A DNA stretch of 64,000 bases from Acetobacter farinalis (GTDB taxonomy: Bacteria; Pseudomonadota; Alphaproteobacteria; Acetobacterales; Acetobacteraceae): positions 1 to 64,000 of the forward strand of contig NZ_JAPIUX010000007.1 of the NCBI RefSeq assembly GCF_026240015.1, read 5' to 3'. The translations under genes and the position numbers were made by a program. Positions 36,180 through 43,506 of the stretch are shown in pieces (the first letter of the stretch is position 1; each line of letters opens with the position of its first letter). The notes beneath the pieces were generated by a model that did not search any database, was not told where the DNA came from, and saw only the letters and a program-made list of their open reading frames with translations.

Positions 36180-36926
36180 GCACGTGGTGCCGTTGAGTAT
36201 AATCTCACGCAGCTTTGTGGTGGGATCGCTGTAAAAGTTCCAGGAAACTTCCCCTCCTAGAGAAAAAATTGGTGTATCGTGCATCAATTTACACAATATC
36301 GCCTGAAATCTATCAACTTGAGACTGATCCCGAAATTTCTCAATCATTGTCGTGTCTTTGACAACAACCTTATACACGATGGCGTTACCAACCACATCTG
36401 CTCCGACTATCTTTCCCAACGCGCCAAGCGCGGGCATGTGCTGTTTTTCCATATTCAGATTTGCCACAAGATAGTCGTGGATCATTTTCTCGGCGTCTTT
36501 GGGATTATTTTCTGTTTCGTAGGATTTTTGAGAAACATCATACGTCATGATGACATCTTTTGATCCTTCCATCCGGTAGTTTCCTCTTAAGATAAGGCCC
36601 GTTTTCAAAAGTGACACCATGTCGGGGTTTGAACAGAGTCTTTGCACCGCAATTTTCCGAAGCGCCTCACTCATCTGCGGGGATCCGCCCAACCCGGCTA
36701 AACCGTTCTTTGTCATCTCGACATTTAGAATAAGATATATCCCTGAACTTTCATACTCAGTGACCATGAGGCCGGGTTGAACATGCAACGGAAGTTGGCC
36801 ACTTGCGTTTACAGCCGCTGCAACGGCGTGCGCAATAGCCGCAACCTGCTGCTCTGTATTAGCGAAAGAAACTGTGGGACAAAAAAGAATGAATATTAAA
36901 AATAAGCCTTTGAAAATACTTACCAT
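36165..36926 (-). CDS. Hypothetical secreted protein
   Basis: A 253-residue protein of unknown function. Residues 1-22 form a clear signal peptide (MVSIFKGLFLIFILFCPTVS, then FA-N). The mature part has no motif I recognise. It has two or three Cys (RLCSNPD, ILCKLMHD, TTCRVAP) that could form disulfides, and alternating hydrophobic strands. The segment MTKNGLAGLGG and the overall length slightly resemble small exported proteins of mobile regions. It lies convergent to the porin gene in AT-rich DNA next to an IS relic, and the 19-bp duplication overlaps its stop codon. Confidence 0.65.
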   Translation of the reverse strand: MVSIFKGLFLIFILFCPTVSFANTEQQVAAIAHAVAAAVNASGQLPLHVQPGLMVTEYESSGIYLILNVEMTKNGLAGLGGSPQMSEALRKIAVQRLCSNPDMVSLLKTGLILRGNYRMEGSKDVIMTYDVSQKSYETENNPKDAEKMIHDYLVANLNMEKQHMPALGALGKIVGADVVGNAIVYKVVVKDTTMIEKFRDQSQVDRFQAILCKLMHDTPIFSLGGEVSWNFYSDPTTKLREIILNGTTCRVAP

Positions 36927-37004
36927 AAATAGCCGCCCATCTTCCCGTTTCTGTTAGAAAAACAAAATTGATGATTTCCTCATGTTATAATCTGTATATT
37001 TTGA

Positions 37005-37236
37005 AACGTCACGCTCCACATGATACGAAAAATGCGATTACGGAAGCGAAGGCTGTCTCTCCGTCAAAACGGAACCGCAAAACGATCATCACGCACAATC
37101 AGGTTCTTTACAGATTCCGCAACCGTATCGAGCAATGTTTCAATCGACCCAGATATTTTGTCCTTTCATAATAGGTTACGATCGCAGAGCCATCCATTTC
37201 ACAGACTTCGTTCATCTCTCAGACACCATGATTTAG
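37005..37236 (+). pseudogene. Remnant of an IS5-family transposase (C-terminal part)
   Basis: In one frame the DNA reads KAVSPSKRNRKTIITHNQ and then LYRFRNRIEQCFNR, the C-terminal DDE region of IS5-type transposases. That frame stops at 37171. In a shifted frame the sequence continues YDRRAIHFTDFVHLSDTMI and stops at 37236, which is the expected C-terminal continuation. The 5' part of the transposase is missing, so only about 75 codons survive, with one frameshift. Terminal inverted repeats were not found. It marks an old insertion between the autotransporter and the secreted-protein gene. Confidence 0.75.
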
Positions 37237-37281
37237 TTAGCGTGAAAGTCGATTGAACCGGAAAACCAGCGCATGAACTTC

Positions 37282-37310
37282 AAAAAAATACCCCCGGAAC
37301 TCTCCGGAGG
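37282..37310 (-). terminator. Rho-independent terminator of the autotransporter gene
   Basis: On the minus strand CCTCCGGA and TTCCGGGG pair around GAG (one G-U pair), followed by GTATTTTTTT. It begins 35 bases after the autotransporter stop codon, in the right orientation. Confidence 0.8.
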
Positions 37311-37345
37311 CATTTTTCACACATTCTGTAAACACAGAGTGAATT

Positions 37346-40300
37346 TTAGAAAATCCAGGACACAGAGCCCTTCAGGCCGCTTTCAGAATAGCGCGCACCG
37401 TACTGGCCGGTATAGGAAACGCCAATACGAATACGTTTTGTAACCTGCGTCTGCACACCCACTTTCACCAGAGCCGCATCCTGCACCAGTGGCACACCGC
37501 CCACTTCAAAATCGGAGCTGCCGGAAATCAGCGCCTCACGCGTGGTGGGCGTGAGCGCCCCAAAGGCATGACGATAGCCGAGGGTCATACCGGGGATAAG
37601 AACTGCCTTGCCGACTTTGACGCTGGATGCCAGACGCGTGCCGAAGGTGGCATATGTCACGCCCGTATCCTGACCACGGCCATACAAGCTGGATACACCA
37701 CCATGTTCCCGGAAGGATTTGGTCTGCTGGTTGATGTAAGCCACATCACCAAACGGCTCCACCATCACACGGCCCAGATCAAACCGATATCCAAGGTCCG
37801 CAAAAGCCTGCGCCGTGCCGCCATTGTAGCTGCTGTTCTGCCGGTCATAAAAACCGGGGAACGCCACCGTGCGGCGGGTGGAAAGCATGTTCCACGTATA
37901 GGTGGCACCCATCCGCAGCCCCAGACGCTTCCAGTGCGTGCTGGCATATCCACCCAGTGTCACGTTATCACTCCGCCCGGAAGCCGCACGGGCTGAGGTA
38001 GAGAAGCTGGAATGGCCGTATCCCACCAGCCCGCCAACATGCCAGCCCTGAATGGCCGAAGTATCGGCCCCCAGCACAAACCCGCCGGTAGAATTACTCA
38101 TGCCGGCCGCATTTTCCGTGTGGCCGTTTCGGCTCCAGCTTCCGTAGGCCTGCATCCACAAGGTTTGCCCGGCGTTCTGATGGCACTGCGTGCCTTCCTG
38201 CACATGCCCATGCACGGCTGTTTTTGCCGTGCCACTCTGCGCGCCAAGCTGGCAGTCCGCAGCCCGCATGCGGTCAATCGCCACATCGCGGATTTCATAG
38301 GCGTCCTGAATCAGCGCCGTGCGGGCTGAGGCATGAATTTCACCGGACAGCGCATTAAAGGCACCGCGTGCATGAGCAAAATCAAGGGAAGTCACAGGAC
38401 GGCTGACATCGGACGTCGGAGCAATGCCATCAAGTGCCGTGGCAACACCCTGTTCATTCCGGGTCTGCGCCGCGTCGGCAAATGTTGTCTTGCTGCGAGA
38501 GATTTCCAGCGCGACCAGATTCGGCTGGTAGGACACGCCTGTAGTCAGGAACGGGTAAAGAGCCGCATCCCCACTGAGGTTACTGACAACCTTGCCAAAA
38601 GTCCCCTGAACACCGCCGGTAGCTGTCAGAATGGTATAGCTTTGCCCCAGAGAGGGCGCAGGCATAGTCGCGGAGGCAAGGGCCATCACGGTACCTCCCT
38701 GCAGGACGGCGCGCCCGTTTACCGTTATCACGCTGGCCAGCGGAGACGACGACCATAGGCTATAAGCAGGCCCCGTAGCGCCGGTTGCCTTACCCGTATA
38801 CGGATTATTCAGATGCACCAGATAGGTAGAGGCCGCACCTAGAGTAAGAGTCTGGTCCACACGCATGACACTGGGAGTTACGCTGTTGGCCAGACCGGGT
38901 GAGACATATCCGCTGTTAACAGAAAGACCGCCAGCATACTCTCCAGTGCCGGTTATGAAGCCGGTGGATTCAACAAGACCTGTCGTCACACCATTGTTTT
39001 CAAAATGCCCTGCATTTTCAACCTGTGTGTTTTCAAGGCGTCCTGTCAGGATCAGCTCACCTGCCTGACCAATGCCGGTCTTGCCTGTGTAGACACTGGT
39101 TCCGGTCAGAATTTCCTGCCCGGCGGCAATAATCAACCCGCCATGGGTCTGGTTCGCGCCGCCGGTCAGAACCGGAGCGGGCACAACATCCGGGCGGGTG
39201 GTACCTGCGGCATAATCATTCCGCAGAGAACCCGCAAACGTGCCCGATGCGCCGGAGAGAACCAGTGTGTTATCCCCCAGCACAACCTGCCCGTTACCAC
39301 TCAGGGAGCGCAGGCTCTGCCCGCCGTCAGACCGTGTGATGTCCAGTGTGCCATTCACCCGCACAACGGAAGACTGCGCAATACTGCCCGGACCACCAAG
39401 GCCCAGCCAGCCGTTCTGGCTGATAGTGGTCGCCCCGGTATAGGTGTTCGTGCCGGTTACATACGCTACGGAGCCAGAAGAAATTGTAAGGCCGTTTGTG
39501 CCGGAAATAACACCTGCCAGCCCCAGCGGCCCCATATCCTGCGTTACCGTCAGCCCATTGGTGAAATTGGTGTCGGTCACAAAAAACGGAGTATAGCCGG
39601 TGATGGCACGCTGCAGGTCATACATGACCGCATTGTGCAGAAAGAACGAAATGCCATACAGCGCATAGCCATCATTCGTGTACGGATTGCTCCCTACACT
39701 CACCTGATTGGTCTGATCTCCCCCAAGCCCGTCAGCCGTGGAAATACTGACAGACTGTCCCCCTGCGACTTGCCCGGTCATTGTCAGGGTCTGGCCGGGA
39801 TTTACATCCGTATCATACCCATCGCTCCCGGTAAGGCCCGCAGCGCTTGCCTGCTGCTGCAGGGTCGGGCTGCCAATGATAATGTTCGGCGTGCCGGAAT
39901 CCAGCAGCGTTGGCATCGGGCCGGTGCTCAGGCTGTGATTGAGCGTGTAGTTGAAGAGCACATCAAACTGATGTCCGGAATTTGCGCCGGACAAAGGGAA
40001 AGTTCCAAGCACACCACGCCAGGGCACCTGCGTGAAAAACTGGGCCCGCAGTGCAGGCGTCAGGTCCATAATCAGGCAGGCCTGACCACAGTCACCTGGT
40101 GTGGTTGGCGTGCCATTGGCTTCAACAATATAGCCGGTCTGGCTCAGCTGCCCCGGCACACCACCGTTATCACCCGGATAGATAAAGTCACCTGCCCCCA
40201 TAGTGCCATAAAAATGGCCTTCCTCCGGGGCTTGCCCCTGATCAAGCATCTGCTGCCATGTCAGATTCTGATAATAGGTCTGAGAGGGGTCCAGATTGGG

Positions 40301-40798
40301 CGTATTCGCCGGAATAATCTGCCCGGGTTCACCGTTCAGGCTGTCAAGCGTGGCGATAGAGGCCTGAATGAGCGCAACCCCCATTCCGCCGGATGTATCA
40401 TAGCTCGCAACATTTTTTCCCGTCGTGCTGTTATAGAACTGCACGCTTGAAACTGTTGTATCGGACTGGAGATATCCGTAGGTGCCATCACCGTACATAT
40501 AGCCGTACGGTGCACTGACTGCTGTTCCGGCCTGTGTGGGGAACCATGCGGGACCATTTGGCCCGCCATTCATGCCTACCGCGATATTGAAAGAGTCTGA
40601 ACCGGTATCAAACAGATATTCCTCGGGCTGGGCATTATTCACCCCGGCCTTGATCCCGAGACGGCTGGCAGAATAGCCGTTGTCAGATTCCGTAATAATA
40701 TCAAGCGGAATTTCTGCTGCGCGCGCCTGATGCTCATAGCAGGCAAAGACACAACTCATAAAAAACAGCCGACAGGAAACGGTGCGAAATGACTGCAT
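37346..40798 (-). CDS. Autotransporter with pepsin-like aspartic peptidase passenger
   Basis: An 1150-residue type Va secreted protein. Residues 1-28 are a signal peptide. Residues 30-405 look like a pepsin-family (A1) fold: FDTGSDS with Asp64, a flap-like YGDGTYGY at 102-109, the second site TLLDSGTPNIII with Asp300, and a C-terminal LYGISFFLHNAVMYDL at 380-395 that parallels the pepsin ILG..FL....V.FD motif. Then come autotransporter repeat strands (NTYTGATTISQNG and similar) to about residue 780, and a C-terminal 12-strand beta-barrel (about 880-1150) ending SVSWIF. Peptidase activity is inferred. The SD sequence is weak. Confidence 0.85.
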   Translation of the reverse strand: MQSFRTVSCRLFFMSCVFACYEHQARAAEIPLDIITESDNGYSASRLGIKAGVNNAQPEEYLFDTGSDSFNIAVGMNGGPNGPAWFPTQAGTAVSAPYGYMYGDGTYGYLQSDTTVSSVQFYNSTTGKNVASYDTSGGMGVALIQASIATLDSLNGEPGQIIPANTPNLDPSQTYYQNLTWQQMLDQGQAPEEGHFYGTMGAGDFIYPGDNGGVPGQLSQTGYIVEANGTPTTPGDCGQACLIMDLTPALRAQFFTQVPWRGVLGTFPLSGANSGHQFDVLFNYTLNHSLSTGPMPTLLDSGTPNIIIGSPTLQQQASAAGLTGSDGYDTDVNPGQTLTMTGQVAGGQSVSISTADGLGGDQTNQVSVGSNPYTNDGYALYGISFFLHNAVMYDLQRAITGYTPFFVTDTNFTNGLTVTQDMGPLGLAGVISGTNGLTISSGSVAYVTGTNTYTGATTISQNGWLGLGGPGSIAQSSVVRVNGTLDITRSDGGQSLRSLSGNGQVVLGDNTLVLSGASGTFAGSLRNDYAAGTTRPDVVPAPVLTGGANQTHGGLIIAAGQEILTGTSVYTGKTGIGQAGELILTGRLENTQVENAGHFENNGVTTGLVESTGFITGTGEYAGGLSVNSGYVSPGLANSVTPSVMRVDQTLTLGAASTYLVHLNNPYTGKATGATGPAYSLWSSSPLASVITVNGRAVLQGGTVMALASATMPAPSLGQSYTILTATGGVQGTFGKVVSNLSGDAALYPFLTTGVSYQPNLVALEISRSKTTFADAAQTRNEQGVATALDGIAPTSDVSRPVTSLDFAHARGAFNALSGEIHASARTALIQDAYEIRDVAIDRMRAADCQLGAQSGTAKTAVHGHVQEGTQCHQNAGQTLWMQAYGSWSRNGHTENAAGMSNSTGGFVLGADTSAIQGWHVGGLVGYGHSSFSTSARAASGRSDNVTLGGYASTHWKRLGLRMGATYTWNMLSTRRTVAFPGFYDRQNSSYNGGTAQAFADLGYRFDLGRVMVEPFGDVAYINQQTKSFREHGGVSSLYGRGQDTGVTYATFGTRLASSVKVGKAVLIPGMTLGYRHAFGALTPTTREALISGSSDFEVGGVPLVQDAALVKVGVQTQVTKRIRIGVSYTGQYGARYSESGLKGSVSWIF

Positions 40799-40964
40799 TA
40801 GACGTCTCGATAATCAGGTTTATTTAAAACGTTACCTCTTTGTTATAATGTGTCTTGAATGACATGAAAGTCGTTTTCGATCTTATCGTTAAAAAATCGT
40901 CATCGTGTGCCTGAAAAGCATCACTTCAGAAATTCCGCATTCCGGCTTGTCAGGCCAACGCCCC

Positions 40965-41834
40965 TCATAGAGAGGGCGCGCTGAAGGTATCGCACTGCCG
41001 GATGTCACCGCTCTGCAACCCACGATTGAACCAGTTGGCACGCTGGGCGGATGTTCCGTGCGTAAAGCTGTCTGGCACGACATAGCCCTGCCCGGCCCGC
41101 TCCAGCCTGTCATCCCCCACAGCGGCCGCAGCGTTCAACCCTTCCTGAATATCACCGGACTGCAGGATTTTGCGTGCATCGTCCGCCCTCTTGGCCCACA
41201 CGCCAGCGAAGCAGTCTGCCTGTAATTCGGTCCGGACAGAGGCGCTGGTGGCGCCACGCTCTGTAAGACCGCCATTCCGGCCATTCACCTTTTCCATGAT
41301 CCCCAGTTCATTCTGGACATGATGCCCGATTTCGTGCGCCACAACATACGCCTGAGCAAAATCACCGCCCGCGCCGAGGCGGTTCTTCAATTCCTGGAAA
41401 AACGCGAGATCCAGATACACTTTCTGGTCTGCCGGGCAGTAAAACGGCCCCATGGAAGCCTGCGCATACCCGCAGGCGGACTGCACTGCTCCGGTAAACA
41501 GAACCAGTCGCGGTTCATGGTAGGTCCGGCCCAGTTGCTGGAAATAAGACGTCCAGACATCTTCCGTGGATGCGAGCACGCGGGAAATAAACTGCTTTTG
41601 CGGGTCCGGCCCCTGTGCAGACTGCTGCTGCACCACAGCGCTCTGGTTCCCACCGGAGGCGCTGCCCTCAAGCAGGCTGAAAACAATTTTGGGGTCTACC
41701 CCGAAATACAGGGCCCCAAGGGCCAGAAGCAGACCGCCAATCCCAATCCGGATGGGCGCACGCCCTCCGCCACTGCCGCCTGCCCCCCGTTCATCATCAA
41801 TATTTGAACTTTCCCGCTCATCGTCCAGACGCAT
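40965..41834 (-). CDS. ypfJ: YpfJ-family putative neutral zinc metallopeptidase
   Basis: A 289-residue membrane-anchored protein. An acidic N-terminus (MRLDDERESSNIDDERG) is followed by Gly-rich sequence and one membrane segment (about 30-45), then the periplasmic domain with GPFYCPADQKVYLDLAFF, the zinc site VVAHEIGHHVQNELG (HExxH, about residues 167-171), and LQADCFAGVWA. These are all hallmarks of the YpfJ/zinc-peptidase-like family. The physiological substrate is unknown. It follows imuA by about 100 bases on the same strand but has no obvious link to it. Confidence 0.92.
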   Translation of the reverse strand: MRLDDERESSNIDDERGAGGSGGGRAPIRIGIGGLLLALGALYFGVDPKIVFSLLEGSASGGNQSAVVQQQSAQGPDPQKQFISRVLASTEDVWTSYFQQLGRTYHEPRLVLFTGAVQSACGYAQASMGPFYCPADQKVYLDLAFFQELKNRLGAGGDFAQAYVVAHEIGHHVQNELGIMEKVNGRNGGLTERGATSASVRTELQADCFAGVWAKRADDARKILQSGDIQEGLNAAAAVGDDRLERAGQGYVVPDSFTHGTSAQRANWFNRGLQSGDIRQCDTFSAPSL

Positions 41835-41938
41835 GCTTTCTTTCTCCTGTTTCCGATCTTCCGGATGCTCTGCAGACCTTTACCACGGACACCCACAGAA
41901 AAGAGAAGAAGAAAGAACAGGCCCCTTTAGGGCAGGAC

Positions 41939-42727
41939 TCAGGCGCGCAGCGCACTCCGCCACCAGGAACGCCTGCTCTCCTCCTGCATACGGCCTGTGC
42001 GTGACACCGCACCCGGGGCGGCCGAGAAGGGATGCGTTACAAAGCGGGCAGGATCAACCACCCACCCGGCTGATCCGCCATGATGATGACTGAGCAGGTC
42101 AATCGCCCACTGTTCTTCAGCGCCATATCCGCCGCCAACAGGATTATCCCGGATGGTGAAGGATGTGCTCGGCCCGATCTTCCAGCGGGTCGCACTCAGG
42201 CACGGTGCAGGCCCGCTGGCCAGGAATGTTGACCGATACAGCAGAAAGCCGGTTGCCCCGCGCTCATGCGCGGCCCGCTGCAGGCGGCGCGTTGCGGCAA
42301 GATCCGGCGCGGCGCGGCTATCGACCACCACAGCGCCAACACCCGGCTCACGCAACACGGCCTCACACAAATCCACAAAGGATGCCTGCGTGGCTGTCAC
42401 GCAGATCAGACGCCCAGGGTTCAGGCCAGCCTGCTCAACGCCTGCCACGCACAGATCAAGATAGTCTTCACCAACCCAGATGACCGCACCCGTCGTGCGG
42501 GCCAGCATGGCCGCAACAAAGCGCGAAGGTTTGGCCGCCACCTGCCGGTCACTCCCCGCGCCGAAAAATTCGTGAACCGTGCCTTTCTCCAACCCGCCCC
42601 CAAGGCGTGCGTCGATATCCGCCACACCAGTTGAAAGCCGGTGCGTCATGGACCCGCTGGGGGCCGTGTTCATCCGGGCGATACGCTCCCGCAGCAGATC
42701 AAGTGTATCTGAATGTGATGGCGCCAT
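41939..42727 (-). CDS. imuA: ImuA-like SOS mutagenesis protein
   Basis: A 262-residue RecA-like protein. Seen: LSTGVADIDARLGGGLEKGT with VHEFFGAGSDRQVAAKPSRF (a RecA-type ATP-site region with a degenerate P-loop), AVIWVGEDYLDL, GVGAVVVDSRAAPDL, and WKIGPSTS near the C-terminus. ImuA works with ImuB and DnaE2 in translesion mutagenesis. The start is the ATG at 42727, 32 bases after a consensus LexA box; an extended frame would cross the box. Neither imuB nor dnaE2 follows: ypfJ comes next. So the usual cassette is split, or this is a lone copy. Confidence 0.82.
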   Translation of the reverse strand: MAPSHSDTLDLLRERIARMNTAPSGSMTHRLSTGVADIDARLGGGLEKGTVHEFFGAGSDRQVAAKPSRFVAAMLARTTGAVIWVGEDYLDLCVAGVEQAGLNPGRLICVTATQASFVDLCEAVLREPGVGAVVVDSRAAPDLAATRRLQRAAHERGATGFLLYRSTFLASGPAPCLSATRWKIGPSTSFTIRDNPVGGGYGAEEQWAIDLLSHHHGGSAGWVVDPARFVTHPFSAAPGAVSRTGRMQEESRRSWWRSALRA

Positions 42728-42758
42728 GAGTGCATCCTCCTGCCCTCTTTTATAATGA

Positions 42759-42773
42759 GAACAAATCAGGAAC
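42759..42773 (-). promoter_or_regulatory. LexA (SOS) box
   Basis: The plus strand reads GAAC-AAATCAG-GAAC, which is GTTC-CTGATTT-GTTC on the coding strand, the direct-repeat LexA box (GTTC-N7-GTTC) of alphaproteobacteria. It sits 32 bases upstream of the imuA ATG. SOS control of imuA is well established in related bacteria. Confidence 0.85.
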
Positions 42774-42957
42774 ACAAGAAATTTCCGCACGTCCATCCCG
42801 GCCTGACAGACTTTCCGGACAGCCTCTGCCTCCTCACGCCCGAGCAATACCCCCAAGGGGTTCTGCATCGTGCAGGCTGATGATTAAAGGCTTTACAATG
42901 CCCTCCCGGTGCTTTCTTTAGGGGCCATTCGCCGGAACGGATGAGAGCTTTCACTCC

Positions 42958-43431
42958 ATGCGCAGCCTACACACATCATCACCCTTCCTGGCGGCGTTTT
43001 GCCGCTGGCTGGTGGTGTTCTGTGTTCTGATCGGGCTGGGCGGGCAGCTTCTGCTTCAGAGTAACGCTCTGCCGGACGAAGCCCCCCGCGTGACTTTTGA
43101 ACGCCTGACCGGCCTGCATATCGGTCCGGCGGAACTCCCGCCAGCCAGCATGCAGGACAACATGCAGGGCATGTCCATGGATATGCCGATGGTTGGGCAC
43201 ATGATGCCCCATATCCCGGCACCGGGGCACCCCGACCATCATCATGATGGTTCATGTCCGCTCTGCCCGCTTCTGCATCTTCCTGCGGTGATTTTCAGCG
43301 CGGCGTTCATGGCCGCACTGATCCTGATGGCATGGGGCCGCTCGCCTTACAGCGCCCGCCTTCCCTGCGCCCCCCCACCGCGCAGACCGGCCTTCCGCCC
43401 GCCCTCTACAGGACCTCCGGCCTTCATCTGA
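42958..43431 (+). CDS. Met/His-rich DUF2946-like membrane protein
   Basis: A 157-residue protein with an N-terminal signal or membrane segment (residues 11-34), a Met- and His-rich periplasmic stretch (MQGMSMDMPMVGHMMPH, then HPDHHHDG), a Cys pair CPLCPLLH, a second membrane segment (about 108-126) and a basic, Pro-rich tail. The layout matches the DUF2946 group often found beside copper-related receptors. The thioether, imidazole and thiol side chains suggest Cu(I)/Cu(II) binding. It lies 75 bases upstream of an OprC-type receptor on the same strand. Confidence 0.75.
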   Translation: MRSLHTSSPFLAAFCRWLVVFCVLIGLGGQLLLQSNALPDEAPRVTFERLTGLHIGPAELPPASMQDNMQGMSMDMPMVGHMMPHIPAPGHPDHHHDGSCPLCPLLHLPAVIFSAAFMAALILMAWGRSPYSARLPCAPPPRRPAFRPPSTGPPAFI

Positions 43432-43506
43432 AGCTCCCTCGCGCTGACGCCTTGCCTGTGCCTTCAGATATCCTGAACGCACGCATCGTCGGTTGTTTGT
43501 GTTTCA

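Noticed and set aside
36968..37256. Small intact genes in the gap before the autotransporter
   Set aside because: The two open frames are pieces of one decayed IS5-type transposase in different frames, so they are listed as a pseudogene.
39005..40450. 481-codon plus-strand frame inside the autotransporter gene
   Set aside because: Antisense to the peptidase-like and repeat regions; no start site or family resemblance.
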